In this document: positions 44,312 through 56,136 of the stretch, piece after piece | How positions within the stretch are numbered: the stretch's first letter is position 1 | Layout: every line of letters starts with the position of its first letter | The notes under the pieces: generated by a model | What the model saw: only the letters and a program-made list of their open reading frames with translations | Told to the model about the DNA's origin: nothing | The model's database searches: none | Assembly (NCBI GenBank): GCA_003254925.1 | Contig: QANZ01018794.1 | Location: 74,303-138,302, forward strand | DNA from: Chamaecrista fasciculata | Taxonomy: Eukaryota; Streptophyta; Magnoliopsida; Fabales; Fabaceae | Direction of reading: 5' to 3' | Length of the DNA stretch: 64,000 nucleotides | Translations under genes and position numbers: made by a program

Positions 44312-45079
44312 CATGCTGAAAAAATAGAAAAATGGGAGAGAGATGAGTTTAATTGTCGTTATTATTTACTTAATTGCTTGGCTGACGAATTTTATGATTA
44401 CTATGAGAAATCATATGAAACTGCCAAAAAGATTTGGAAAGCCTTGCAGAAAAAATATGATACTGAAGAAGCTGGTGCGAAGAAGTATGCGGCAAGCCGG
44501 TTCTTTCGCTATCAAATGGTGGGTGACAAATCCGTGGTGGAGCAAACTCAAGAGTTTCAGATGTTAGCTCATGAAGTGCGTTCTGAGGGAATAGAGTTTA
44601 AAGATGATCTGATTGTGGCTGACATCATTGATAAATTACCCCAATCATGGAAGGAGTTTCAAAAGACAATGAGACATAAGCAAAAGGAGACAAGTTTAGA
44701 AAATCTAATCACAAGAATTCGCGTGGAGGAGGAGGCTAGAGGTCAAGATCTTCTTATGGAGCAAAATGAGGCTAGAGGTCAAGATCTCTTAGTGGAGCAA
44801 AATATAAGTGGAGACTATGCGGTCAAGGTAAATGCTCTTGGGTCTAATTCCTCTTTGCCTCATAATCAAGAGTTGAAGCACAATGCTCAGTTGAAGCCCA
44901 TAAAGAAAGATATGAAAAATTCATTTAGAAAGAATTATAGTAATTCAAGTGAGAAATCTCAACTTTCTTGTTTTGTATGTGGCAAAAAGGGTCATATGGC
45001 GAGAAGTTGTAGATATCGAAATTGTGGTAGTAATATAATCCACAAGCTAGTAATGTTGAGGAGCCCTTGGTGGCTATGA
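44312..45079 (+). pseudogene. Copia gag remnant (UBN2-type, zinc knuckle)
   Basis: The frame is open from 44312 (no ATG at its start) and includes [20 protein letters not shown], a typical gag-polypeptide segment. A CCHC zinc knuckle [14 protein letters not shown] lies at about 44970-45011. The 11-residue EARGQDLL(M/V)EQN segment is duplicated. After the knuckle the frame shifts and ends at 45079. Gag forms the virus-like particle and the knuckle binds RNA. Confidence 0.85.
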
Positions 45080-45463
45080 TAAGTGAGATCAATATGGTTG
45101 ATGACTCAAAAGGATGGTGGGTTGATTCGGGTGCTACTAGGCATGTGTGTTGTGATCAAGATTGGTTCAAGGTGTACACACCTAATGAAAATCCAAAAGA
45201 CATTTTGCTTGGTTGACTCTCATGCCACTCAAATTTTGGGTGAAGGAAATGTGGAGTTAATCTTCACTTCTGGTCGTACTCTCATTCTTAAGAATGTACT
45301 CTACACTCCTAAGATGAGAAAGAATCTTATGTCCGCCTTTCTACTCAATAAAGCTGGTTTCAAACAAACAATTGAATCTGATCAATATATCTTTACTAAA
45401 GGTGGGAACTTTGTAGCGAAAGGTTATGCTTGTGATGGAATGTTCAAATTAAATCTTGTATGA
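45080..45463 (+). pseudogene. Copia protease and pre-integrase remnants
   Basis: GWWVDSGATRHVC (about 45115) carries the aspartic protease DSGA motif in one frame, which soon ends in a stop. The following NVLYTPKMRKNLMSAFLL and YACDGMFKLNL lie in another frame, so at least two shifts break this part. The sequence stops before the HHCC integrase motif. Confidence 0.8.
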
Positions 45464-45685
45464 TGAAATGTTTATGTTGATCTTCAAATAAAATAAAATG
45501 TGTTCTTCTTTTATTAAATTCTTTGTATTACTATTTTTAGCATATTCTCTAAAATTTAATTTATGGTTATATTTAAAAAAAAAACAAGGCGAAAATCTTT
45601 TAAATCAAAGTATATTGTGTAGCATTTGTACCTTTGGCTTATATGACTAAGTTTGGTAAAAGGGTTTTTTTTAGATTGAGACGTG

Positions 45686-45720
<35 letters not shown>

Positions 45721-45960
45721 CCTATATTCTTAATTATGGTTTAAAGTTGTAATTCAATTGGTACACATGCTTTTATAGTCATGTATGCGTCTTATGTTGG
45801 AAATTTATTTTTATAAATGATGTTTAAAGTTTTGTTATTTAATGAGATGTATACAAAGGTTTTGGAAAAAATAATATTTTGATTTTGGTGATATTATAAA
45901 TTTCCTTATAAAATTAAGGAAATAGTGGGGGCTAAGAAAATTCAACAATTAATTTTGTTG
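45464..45960. other. AT-rich DNA replacing the pol region
   Basis: It contains an (AT)n run at about 45688-45716 but no pol motif. It marks an internal deletion or replacement in the copia element. Confidence 0.55.
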
Positions 45961-45979
45961 AGAGTTGTTATTATAGTGG

Positions 45980-46200
45980 AAAATCCAAATCTTTAAAACT
46001 AATATATTATGAGACTATGAGATTTTATAATGGTACCATTCATATAGAATATGTAAAGCCTAGAGATTGGATCCACTCACAAAGGCTTTACATAGAGAAA
46101 GGATTTGGAGTACATCGAGGGGGATGAGTTTTAAGCCCATAGAATTATAAGCAACCTATGAAGAAACCCTACCTTGTGATTAGAGATCCTAAGAACTTAG
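45980..46200 (+). pseudogene. Copia RNase H tail
   Basis: Readable pieces such as VKPRDWIHSQRLYIEKGFGV and SFKPIEL-like residues match the very end of copia polyproteins, with stops. The following about 350 bp (GTGGGGCCGCTCCTATGAGG, GGCGAGGGCTCATAAATTGC) is the 3' untranslated block of this copia type. Confidence 0.6.
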
Positions 46201-46695
46201 TTCAAAGGGAAAAACGAATCATAGAGTGGCTGTCTTTAAATGCACGAATTTTATGTTCATCCCTATGGTGTATGTGAGGTTGAGGTTATAAAACCTCTTA
46301 ATGAAATTTGTATCTCTTAAGAGTGGGGTGTCTTAATTTCGGGAACGCCCTTGACATATTCACCTATTTGAATGTGGGAGTGGGGCCGCTCCTATGAGGA
46401 TATACATGGCATATTCTCAAAACACATTCAAGAAACAGGATCGCACAATGGCCGCGTAATGTGCCGGCGAGGGCTCATAAATTGCACTTGGGTTATTATG
46501 TGCAAGGTATGTATCTTGTCTCCCCTAAGCAGTCATAGTTCAAGGCGAATACCACTATTGGCTCTGGATCAGGATATATATTTTTGCTAATTATAGATTC
46601 AAAGCAAATTAGCTATCTATATTATGCATAATAGTCCATCTCTACCCAAATTAAATACTTAAATGTGAGAGAATTTATAATAATTAGTGGGGGAA

Positions 46696-47346
46696 TGTTG
46701 ATTATTATTATAAATAATAGGCTTTATTATAAATAATGGATATTCAAATTATTTGATGATGGTTGCTTTTAAACTTGCATCTCAACATATGGCTTTTATG
46801 TGGCAATTTAAACACTATTATTGGCTTTAATTTGGAAATTAAACATCATCATTTGCCTTCAATCCCATCTCAACGGTTTTCCTCCTTAATTCACTTTTAA
46901 TCTCCTCATAATGCCATTAACATTTTCTAACGGCATGTAAAAAAGATTTCTAGCATGCATGTGTTATATATATATATATATATATATGAATATTTGGGTT
47001 GCTTGGTGGTGATATATACTGGAATAAGACTAAGTGCAAAATAGAGAGAGTAAAATTATTGTGTCTCTTGGGTAGAGAAAAAGTGTAGAAATTAGAGTCT
47101 TGTTTACTTCTTTGTGTAGAAGTTGTAGACTCAAAAAGGCGAGTATTTGGCCGTTGTATCCTGGAGGTGACGCGTCCGTGTACCACTACACCGGGACAAT
47201 AGATCAAGTTTCTACCCGTAGAGGGCATGAATTACCTTAAAGAAAGCGAGATATCTGTGCCTCGGCCAAATACCACACAGTTTGTTTTTACTAATATTTT
47301 TATTTTCTTGTCTATTATTTTCTTATTTTCTCTTGTAGCCCCAACA
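46696..47346 (+). repeat. 3' LTR of the truncated copia element
   Basis: A 651-bp LTR from TGTTGATTATTA to CCCCAACA follows a purine tract. It contains an (AT)n run at about 46962-46988 in the promoter region. There is no partner LTR for comparison. Confidence 0.78.
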
Positions 47347-47453
47347 GACACTGTTGAGAGGGTCCAACCATTTCGTCTCTGAGGCCCGAATAAGATTAGT
47401 CTTTGCTTAGACCGTCACATGGATTGGCGAGGGAAACTCATAGTTTAAAAAAA
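47347..47453 (+). mobile_element. SINE family A, 3' half
   Basis: GAGGCCCGAATAAGATTAGT, a GCTTAGACCGTCACATGG segment and a terminal A-run match the 3' half of the SINE at 5998-6169. It begins exactly at the copia LTR end, with the tRNA-like head missing. Confidence 0.75.
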
Positions 47454-49700
47454 AAAATATTAACAACATTGAGTCTCATGTGACTCAACTAATTTTTTAA
47501 TTCTTTTTTCATTTTTGAAGATATATTTTTATCTTAAACTTCACCTAGACTCCCAAAAATATTTTCAAAAGTCAAGGCAAAAAAATATATAAAATACTAA
47601 AGATGTTTTTAGAAATATATTCTTAACTATATCAATTGTGTTATATTGGGAAAAAAAAATCTCAAAATAACTTGATGGTACTTTAGACTTTAAAATAAAA
47701 TAGAAAATATTTAATACTAATAATGTCACTTTTTAAATTTTTACATTTTTAAGATTCATTTAATTTTTGTTAACCCATACCTTTAGGCAATTGTTAGATA
47801 TCCCTCACTTTTTAAAATTATTTTCTACGACAATAATATATCTATATCTATACTATATTATATGTGTGAATGTGCTTTTGGTTAATAAAAAATAATTAAA
47901 TTGAAAATAAAAAAAATAAAAAATGAATATGTGAAACTTGATAATTGGCTAACAATATAGCTAATGAGAGAGAGAAAGAAGTAGATGAGATTTAAGAAAG
48001 TGAAAACTTATTATTTGATCTTTTAATTTTCACACTTTTAACGATTTAGTCCTTAAATAATAGAAATATATTATTTAGTCACCAAATAACTACAAATACA
48101 AAATCAAAAATAATCAAATGTTATCAAATACAAAATAACCTCTAATATATATATATAATAGATAATAGATACCATATCATATTTAATAAAAAATTAAATA
48201 TGTATAGAATGGGGCGAGAGAGTAAAGAGAATGATGCAGTAGTTAATTAACTTATTTTTTTTATTGTCTTAAAATAGAAAAAAAAATCCAATTTAATCAT
48301 ATATGATTATATTCAAAACAAATATCATTTTAAAATAAATTAAAAAATGATATAAATCATTATGCATGTCATATCGTTATTATTGATTTGATTTTACATA
48401 ATCATATTAATCATGAATATGTAAAAAAAATAATAATTCATTATGGAAGTTGGATAATCAATCAATCATGGATCTGAAAAAAAGAAAAACCTTATTGCTT
48501 GAGCAAATGGGCCACTCATGACTCAACCTTCCAAACCTCCCAACACAAATCCCAAAAGTAATATAATTCACACCAACACATGATTCTACACTATCTTGAT
48601 CAATAGACAAATGGAAATTAAACTTCTTAAATAAAAACTCGATACCAACAAACTCCACTACACTTGGTAGTAACTAGTTTTTTTAAGCAAAATATCTTGG
48701 ATTCAAAATAAAAAAAAAATACTTTTCTAGTAGAGTAAAATCTATTTTGATAGTCTCTACGCATAAAAAAAATTAATCTCTAATTGTACAAATTGATAAG
48801 TTGTGCTACCTATTATTAGTGAAATAAGTTACAGTTTTCATTGTCTTAACTTTTTTTTACTTGAAATATAATTCATTCAAAAGTAAGGCAAAATCAAGCA
48901 CAATACAAACGAAAACAAAGTTAAATAAGCCAATCTCTTCCTAGCATAAGTAGCAACACTAGACAGGATATCAACTAACGAAGGTGAGAGATTTGCAACC
49001 CATCCAAGAGGACTCATCTTTGTGTTAGACAAATTGACAATACAAACAACTACCAAGATACTAAAGTTACGATCATCTAAGAAACTGAAAACAATAAGGT
49101 AGAAGTTTCAAAGACAAGATCTCATAATCTTTACTTGATTTAAAGAAGCTTTTGAAAAGAGAATGAAATATTCAAGAGCATTTAAGTTAACAAATATGTG
49201 ATATTATTTAATTATAGGAACCAATAGACTTATTTAATAAACTTAACCAATTATACACAAATATTATCATAATCACACCGTCCAATAAACTTAAAAGGTG
49301 TTACATATAATATAATAAATAATAATTATTAATTATTTTAAATATAAAAAATATATAATATCTAACTATTAGAAAAGTTAAGAGTTATATATAAATAATC
49401 CATATTACAATACAACAATTTAGATAGATAAATTAACATTGATAATAAAATAATTTTGAGTTACTAAGTTGAGGAATTTTTTTTAGAAATTAAACCCAAT
49501 CCCATTGAACAATATCCTTCAATCGGATCAACAGTTTGTTGGTCAAACTTTCTAATCCAGTCTTGTCCAAGATTGCTATGTAGAAACATGATTAATTAAT
49601 TGGTTATCCTTTACTCAAAAACGAATAACGCTGTTTCATTTCCTCACCAAAAAAAATAAATAAATAAATAACGCACCCACCAAACACCAATCTAAAGTTA
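47454..49700. other. AT-rich intergenic stretch
   Basis: I see no supported gene. The open frame at 48458-48658 (minus) has no known domain. The segment 48860-49200 has a less AT-rich, retroposon-like look (TTCATTCAAAAGTAAGGC) but cannot be assigned. Confidence 0.45.
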
Positions 49701-49707
49701 TAACTTG

Positions 49708-50100
49708 AGAAAATCTATTTTTTTTGTCTCTATAATTGGTACTGAGTTAATGATTTATTCCATAAATTGTAAAAAAATATGAATCACTTATTAAATTTTA
49801 TATTACTGTTAATTTTTTAATCTCTGGATTATAGGAAAATACGAATTAGTCCTTGAATTTTATACCGCCGTTAACTTTTTAGCCCTTAAATTATAAGAAA
49901 ATACGAATTAATTCTTGAATTTTATATCATCGTGAACCTTTTGGTCCCTGACTGTAGTGTAACGATTCACAACAATTAACAACTTACATACCAAAAGGTT
50001 AACGATGTAAAGTTCATATACTAATTCATATTTTTCTATAATTTAAAGAGTAAATCATTAACTCAGTAACGATCCATATATCAAAAAAGTAAGTTCTGTC
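49708..50100. mobile_element. Fold-back MITE-like repeat
   Basis: ACTGAGTTAATGATTTA near the left and TAAATCATTAACTCAGTAAC near the right are inverted, with alternating GGAAAATACGAATTAG-type units between. Its layout resembles the element at about 51783-52100. Confidence 0.6.
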
Positions 50101-50690
50101 GTGTAACTTTTACAGCATAATCAAATATCTCTAAGGACTAACACTCGCCTTAGGTGTTTTGTCCATTCCTATCTCTAGCTAAAAAAAATAATCTCTTAAT
50201 TTTTTTTACTCTATAGTTTATACTACAAAAGCTAGAAGGCGCCAAGTCATCCATAAGTTATAATAGAGTGAAAATTGTTCAGGGGCCACATATATAGTCC
50301 AACTCCAACACATCATGAATTTTACAAATTAAGTCCCCAATTCCTCATTTATTTTGCACTTTTTACATTCTTATCTTCCTGTTTTGCCATTCTAACCTCA
50401 TATTACAACCTAATTTACCATTACCATCTTACATTATTACAACATTACACCTCCTGCTGCAAATATCACTACTACAACAACAACAAATTTTTCACATTTT
50501 CGCCTCAAATTCTTTTCCTAATTTCAGATTCCCCCTTCCGCTTTTAAAAAAATCACAGTCGGGTCCTAACTTGAAACTAGGAAGTAGTATACGGCGATAC
50601 AACTCAAGAACAATAATGATTAACGAAGGAATTAAGGCTCTAATTAAGTAAGATAGAAGATAAGGCAAGGATTAATCCTCCTCACTCAAT
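50101..50690. other. Spacer downstream of the PNRC-like gene
   Basis: This region probably includes the 3' UTR of the minus-strand gene (about 50500-50694). I see no other feature. Confidence 0.45.
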
Positions 50691-50694
50691 TCGA

Positions 50695-51192
50695 TCATTC
50701 AAGTCGGAGAAGACGCCGGAGATCTTCCGTCGCCGAGGTATCAACGGCCGCCGGCGGCGATGATGAATCCTTCTTCTTCGAGAAAGAAGGCAAAGGAAGC
50801 GCGCTTGGCGACGGAGACATCGCGAACGCAGATCCAGCATACACCGATTGATCACCACGATTAGCCGCCATGACGACGAGATTGTTGAATTGATTTAGCG
50901 ATTCACCTCTCCTGAGCACCGTGACCTTCTCCCTCGCCGTCGTCCTCAAGTCATCGGAGCTCGATCTCCTCGAGACCGACATCACCGGAATCGGCCTTCT
51001 CTGATCTGGTAATTTCTCCGTTCGAGTCGCCGATTTCCGGCTAGATCTCGCTTTCGGTGCATAATTGTTAAGATTATTATTATGATTACTACTGCGATTC
51101 TCATCATAAATCCTCCGTCGGGAAATGGCATGAGGAGAAACTCTGATTCGTTCAATGAAACAATCCTGTGGCCACAAAACCTCCGTCGCCAT
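50695..51192 (-). CDS. Small PNRC-motif protein, putative DCP1-binding factor
   Basis: This single-exon frame of 165 aa starts MATEVLWPQDCFIERIRV at 51192. That N-terminus (TEVL.PQDCLIERIRV) is a conserved opening of a plant-only family of small basic proteins. The middle is Arg/Ser-rich and disordered, with a VTVLRRGESL segment. Near the C-terminus lies YAGSAFAMSPSPSALPLPSF, a PNRC-like motif; in PNRC2 and yeast Edc1 this kind of FAG..F..SP.P..LP.P motif binds the EVH1 domain of the decapping activator DCP1. The end, TEDLRRLLRLE, is also conserved. I infer a role in mRNA decapping, untested for this gene. A TATA box and pyrimidine-rich leader precede it on the minus strand. Confidence 0.82.
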   Translation of the reverse strand: MATEVLWPQDCFIERIRVSPHAISRRRIYDENRSSNHNNNLNNYAPKARSSRKSATRTEKLPDQRRPIPVMSVSRRSSSDDLRTTAREKVTVLRRGESLNQFNNLVVMAANRGDQSVYAGSAFAMSPSPSALPLPSFSKKKDSSSPPAAVDTSATEDLRRLLRLE

Positions 51193-51473
51193 AATCGGTT
51201 GCGGTAATTATCAAAATTCAAACAAAAATAGAAACAGAGAGGAATATAGGAATGAAAATCGAAGAGAGATGGAGCGAATAAAGCCTGAAATCGATCTTCT
51301 GAATGGAAACAGCAATATAATTTTTGTCGATCTATCTAATTTTTTAGGTTTTGACCTCGTCTTCTTCCTCCTTCTCGCAAAAAAAAAAAAGAAAGAAGGA
51401 AGGAAGAGGCTGTATTGAATGTAATGTTGTGAAACTTTCTAAGTGTGAATGAAAGGGTGAAGAAGAGGAGAGA

Positions 51474-51482
51474 GATATATAG
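51474..51482 (-). promoter_or_regulatory. TATA box of the PNRC-like gene
   Basis: On the minus strand CTATATATC is followed by a CT-rich leader (TCTCTCTCCTCTTC). It lies about 280 bp upstream of the ATG, implying a leader of roughly 250 nt. Confidence 0.55.
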
Positions 51483-51782
51483 AGGAAATGGGTGAGAGAA
51501 AGAGAGAGAGAGTTTCAATGGAGCTTCGGTGATTGACGCGTGAGGGAATAGAGGAGAGAGAAAGAGATGATAATTTTAGAGAGAGAAAATGACAGATGGC
51601 TGATGAAGATGGTGATGGCGAGACTGAGTCAGTTATGGAGGGCGTGGGTTTCTTCTGTTATAACGGAAGCTGCCTATCAGTGTGTGTACAACGCTCTGCC
51701 CCACTCATGTCTAATCATGCTTCGTTAATCTGTTTTCCAAACAAATTAAAGAAACTTGCCTTTTCTGTCCTTGAAGTGTTAA

Positions 51783-52105
51783 GTGTTACGGAGTCAACGA
51801 TTTAGCCCTTGAATTATAGGAAAATACAAATCAATCTTTAAATTTTACACCATTGTCAACCTTTTGGTCCCTGAATTGTAGGAAAATATGAACCAACTCA
51901 AGGACCAAAAGGTTGACGGTGGTGCAAATTTTAAGGACTGATTCATATTTTTCTACAATTCAAGGACCAAAAAGTTGACGGTGGTATAAAATTCAGGGAC
52001 TCATTCATATTTTCTTACAATCCAGGGACTAAAATATTGACAATGGTGTAAATCATTGACTTTGTAACAATTAAGGGACAAAAAATAAGTTCTTCCAAAT
52101 TAAAT
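51783..52105. mobile_element. Fold-back MITE upstream of the PNRC-like gene
   Basis: GAGTCAACGATTTAGCCC and its inverse near 52050-52080 (AATCATTGACTTTGTAAC) bound arms made of CCTTTTGGTCCCTGAATTG-type units. It lies about 300 bp beyond the TATA box of the minus-strand gene. Confidence 0.6.
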
Positions 52106-52177
52106 TACGGTGACATTTTAGATGTATTTTTTTTAAAAAAAATTTTGCAATAAAGATTAATAATCAAATAAATATTA

Positions 52178-52554
52178 GGTCAAAGTAAACTTTTGGTTCC
52201 ATAATTTTTGTTCAAGTCTCAATTTGGTCTCATAATTTTTTTTTTTTGCACTTTTGGTCTAATATCTTTTGCTTAGGTTATAGATTTGGTCCTCTATCAC
52301 TTTTGGTTTCATATCTTTTGGTCAAGTTACAGAACTGGTCTCATATTTTCGCAAAAAGTTACACTGTTAGTCTCAAATAACCTAAAGATATGAGACTAAT
52401 TTTGTACCCGACCCAAAGATATGAGACTAATTCTGCAATATGACAAAAAAATATGAGACCAATTACACATCATGACCCAAAGATATTGGATCAAAAGTGA
52501 AACACATAACCAAATTGAGAATTGATCAAAAATTATGAGACTAGTAATTTAGCC
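52178..52554. mobile_element. Mutator-type MITE, family G, copy 1
   Basis: The ends GGTCAAAG and TTTAGCC are flanked by a perfect 9-bp duplication TAAATATTA (52169-52177, 52555-52563). The arms are inverted and built of TTTGGTCTCATA-type units. There is no coding capacity. It is a sibling of 57706-58143 and probably of 13060-13790. Confidence 0.88.
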
Positions 52555-52853
52555 TAAATATTATAATACTCATTTTATTTAAAGTGATAACTAATTTTTA
52601 TTGATAAATTTTATAATAAAATAAAACTTTTTAAATAAAATGTTAATAGTAAAATATTATTAGAATATTTTTTACTCTAACCAAATCATAAGTTAGTCAA
52701 TATTTCAGTCAAATTAATACTTGCATTCCGATGATTAAAGGTGGCACTAGCAACGCTAGTGTAACGACGTTACATGGTAGGCGTTAATTATCATTTTCGA
52801 AGGACCCTATCCCTTCGAATTATTCCATGTGGGTCCCGCCAAAATAAAATAAA

Positions 52854-53390
52854 GGCTAAAGGTTCATTTTGGTCCTAAATGTATGCCCAATGTTCATTTT
52901 GGCCCATTATGTTTCAAAATGTTCAAATTGGTCCTAAATATTAGCAAAATGTTTCATTTTGATCCAAACTATTGAATATGACTTGTTTCAAATTCAAAAG
53001 TGACGAATTTAGAACTACGTATTGTTCTCAAAGAGTACGTTCTCTATCTAGTTGAGGCTGTCAACAAACGAGGTCAAATCAATCCTAGAAGTTGACTGCT
53101 CGTTTCATGGTCAAACAACCAAAGTTGATCATGTCTCTCTTGTTTCAAATTCGAATGCGACGAATTTAAAACTATGAGTTCCTCTTAGCAAGTCCTTTGA
53201 TCTTGAAATAAGAGACGAGAGAAATATGACCAAATTCGATAATTTGGGACCAAAATGAAACATTTTACCAACATTTAGGACTAAAATGAGACATTTTGCC
53301 AACATTTAGGACCAATTTGAACATTTTGAAACATAATGGACCAAAATGAACATTAAGGCATACATTTAGGACTAAAATGACCCTTTGACC
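52854..53390. mobile_element. Mutator-type MITE with family-R interior
   Basis: The ends GGCTAAAGG and CCCTTTGACC are inverted, and the arms contain TTCATTTTGGTCCTAAATGT and its inverse. A perfect 9-bp duplication TAAAATAAA flanks it (52845-52853, 53391-53399). The centre (52960-53250) resembles the family R interior at 9773-10683, which links the two families. Confidence 0.88.
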
Positions 53391-53399
53391 TAAAATAAA

Positions 53400-54240
53400 T
53401 ATAAAAATTTCCCCTTCGGCAAGTTTAAGTTAGGTAAATGCATGTTTTCATTTTGGTAGAATCTCTAATTGGTACTCTTGACTTCATTTTGAAATAATGT
53501 CTTATGAGATAGAAGTTCTATATTAATCTTAAATATCTCCGTGAAATTACTAAATATGAGATATATATCTAGTTTTAAATTCAAACGTGATAAGTATAAA
53601 GTTATAAGTTACTTTTGACAAGTATTTTTATTTATTAATTGAAGCTGTTTAAAAGTGGGTTACTCGTTTCATTATCAAACAAGCAAAATTAGTTATATTT
53701 TTCACATTTTAAGTTCAAATGTGTTGAGTTTGAAGTTACAAACGAGTAAGTGGGTTACTCTTAATAAGTATTTTTTTCTATTTATTTGAGATCGTCAAAT
53801 AATAAAGTCAAATTAAGTTCGAAAGTTTAAGACTAATTTTTCACATTTTGACCTCGAATTCTCTTTGGGGCTCAATTTGACTTCATTTTATAATGATCTC
53901 AATTAAGAGTAATTTGTAGCTCCGAATAACATTTAAAATTTAAACAAGAGAGATATTATCAACTTTACTTATTTGACTATAAAACGATCAGTTTACTTTC
54001 AAAATCTAATTTGAGTTCATTTGCTAATGATTCCAATTAGATAAAAAAAATACCCGTCAAAAGCAATTCATAATTTTGGATTCATTGAATTCGAAGCTAA
54101 AAAAGAGATATTACCACATTAATTTAGCAATTTGAAACTAAAAGTGAACAATTATAAAAATATTTGGATTAGTATAAAACTCATGAAATATTTTAGATCA
54201 AAATGAGCTTAAGGTATATTTAGGATCAATTTGAACATTA
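53400..54240. repeat. Family R repeat copy
   Basis: Phrases such as TCAAATGTGTTGAGTTTGAA and ATTTAGGATCAATTTGAACA match the family at 9773-10683. The ends are worn and no duplication is visible. Confidence 0.45.
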
Positions 54241-55239
54241 AATCTTTGTTTTTTTGTTTTTTAATTTTTTGCTCTATCGTTGATAAAGATTTTAATATAT
54301 CATAAAAAATCTATTTTAATTAGAAACTGTTAAAGTAGATTTTTATTTCAGTGCTCAATTTTAAAAATCTACTTTAACTGTTTTTAAAATTGGTGGCAGA
54401 ATTTTTTTTGAACATCAAAATTGGTGGCGGAATTAACAACTTGTGAGGTCGGCTAAATTCTGGTCCACTGACTGCTTGTTTGTCGCATCGAGTTATTACA
54501 TATTTTTAATGATTAACAAATTAATAATTAATATAATAATAATAAATAAGTCATCTTCAAGGAACATACAGTCATACACGGCTACATATGCAACTAGCTT
54601 TTAGTTGCATGATACATTAATTAGTTTATGGCAAGACTTATAGGCAGTTGTTTACATGCTTGTTATAAGATTATTCAATAAAAATATGACATGTGACAAA
54701 TTTATTTTGTATGACTAATCCTAGTAGAAAGGGAGTATTAAATACAACTTTTTATACAATTAATCAATAAAGAGAGAGAATATAATTAAAGTTTGTGATT
54801 GGAGAACCTCATAGCAAAAATATAAACAACTGCATATAAGTTTTTTCCTTAATTTATTTTCATCACTCGGTTTGGTATACAAGATAAATTCGAGAAAATT
54901 CATATGAATTAGAGTATTTAATAATACTAATAATATAATTTTTATTATTTTATTATAGAATGAAAACAACTATTTTAAATTATTTTATATCTTAATTTTT
55001 CTAATTTTATAGTATATATATATATGAATTTTATTTTAAAAAGAATGATCGAATATCAACTTTTAAACCTAGTAAGTGTATATTAAATAGAGGAGTGTTT
55101 TTTTTTTGGAAAAACATTGTTTTCAGCTATATGTTGAACTTTTGTAATTCTCATGATTAGCCTAGTAATTGAATAACATTATTTAGCAATAATGCATATA
55201 ATTTAAAATGAAACGATTTGTTTTAATTTCTTCTATCAC
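54241..55239. other. AT-rich intergenic stretch
   Basis: I see no gene. AAATTGGTGGC(A/G)GAATT occurs twice near 54395-54435. Confidence 0.5.
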
Positions 55240-55640
55240 ACAAATGACACAAAAGTGAGCTATATGGAAGGTGAGTTTGTGACCAAAAGATAAAAAATTA
55301 TGAAAAACGGATCCTAAATTTACTTTTGAGTCCGATTTAATTTCATTTGTTGACAATTCTATCTCGACAGAAATAAAATTCATCAAAAGTATAGTAACTT
55401 ATAATTTTGGACTTATGATCACATATTGAAACAAAAAAAATATGACCAACTTTATTTATTTAAAAACGCATGGTACATATTTGATTTGACTTTGTTTATT
55501 CACGATTCTAATAAGATAGACTCGTAAAAAACAACTCATAACTCTAAACTTGTATATTCAGTAGTTTCGGAACAAAATGAACAACTATAAAACTATGCTT
55601 AATTTCTTTACGGATAGTGACCAAAGTATCTGAGTCTTTT
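55240..55640. repeat. Family R repeat copy, worn
   Basis: TTTTGAGTCCGATTTAATTTCATTTGTTGACAA-type phrases match the interior of the repeat at 9773-10683. Neither end is clear. Confidence 0.4.
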
Positions 55641-55668
55641 ATCTTTTTCTAATATCCTTAATTAGAAG

Positions 55669-56136
55669 TGAAAGGATTCAGGCGTACCTGGATAGCGGAA
55701 TCCAAATACCCACGCAAAGATTCGGTCACGAAATCGAACTCGGATCCACGAACCGTTGTCGTCGTACACAACAAATGTCACCGGAGATGAAGATGAAAGA
55801 GACTTGCGGAAGCTTTAACCCCCAAAAAATCAGAAGAAACTCTCTTCTGCAACTCACTCTCACATTGTGTCATTTTTCTCCACTTGACAAAAACTGTCTC
55901 AACATGTATCTTTTTGGAAAGAGTCCAGGTCTGATAAATGCTAGATAATGGGGTAGTTATTTGAATATTTTTTCAAAAATTAATTAATTAATATTTAAAA
56001 TATATTCTCTCATTAAACTCTTCCCACTATTATATATTTATTCATTAATAAATATATATATAATAATAATAACAATTATTATTATTTTTAAATCACTCTT
56101 GGTCCAATTCATCAAGAGTGGACCCATATCCCAACA
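55669..56136 (-). mobile_element. Solo LTR with perfect 5-bp duplication
   Basis: On the minus strand the unit runs from TGTTGGGATATGGGTCC (56136) to CTTTCA (55669), 468 bp. It is flanked by AGAAG on both sides (55664-55668, 56137-56141). There is no internal region, so LTR-LTR recombination probably removed it. I infer copia or another LTR class; the sequence alone does not say which. Confidence 0.85.

Larger units (their letters stand above)
44312..47346 (+). mobile_element. Copia element lacking its 5' LTR and most of pol
   Basis: The order is gag with zinc knuckle, a frameshifted protease piece, a short pre-integrase piece, about 500 bp of unrelated-looking DNA, an RNase H tail, a purine tract (AGTGGGGGAA) and a 3' LTR. 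Integrase and reverse transcriptase are missing, and no 5' LTR or primer site precedes gag. A family A SINE 3' half abuts the LTR end, suggesting the element once inserted in that SINE and later lost its left side. Confidence 0.85.

Noticed and set aside
48458..48658. 66-codon minus-strand frame
   Set aside because: It has no recognisable domain and no neighbouring exon or promoter. It could be chance or a worn retroelement piece.
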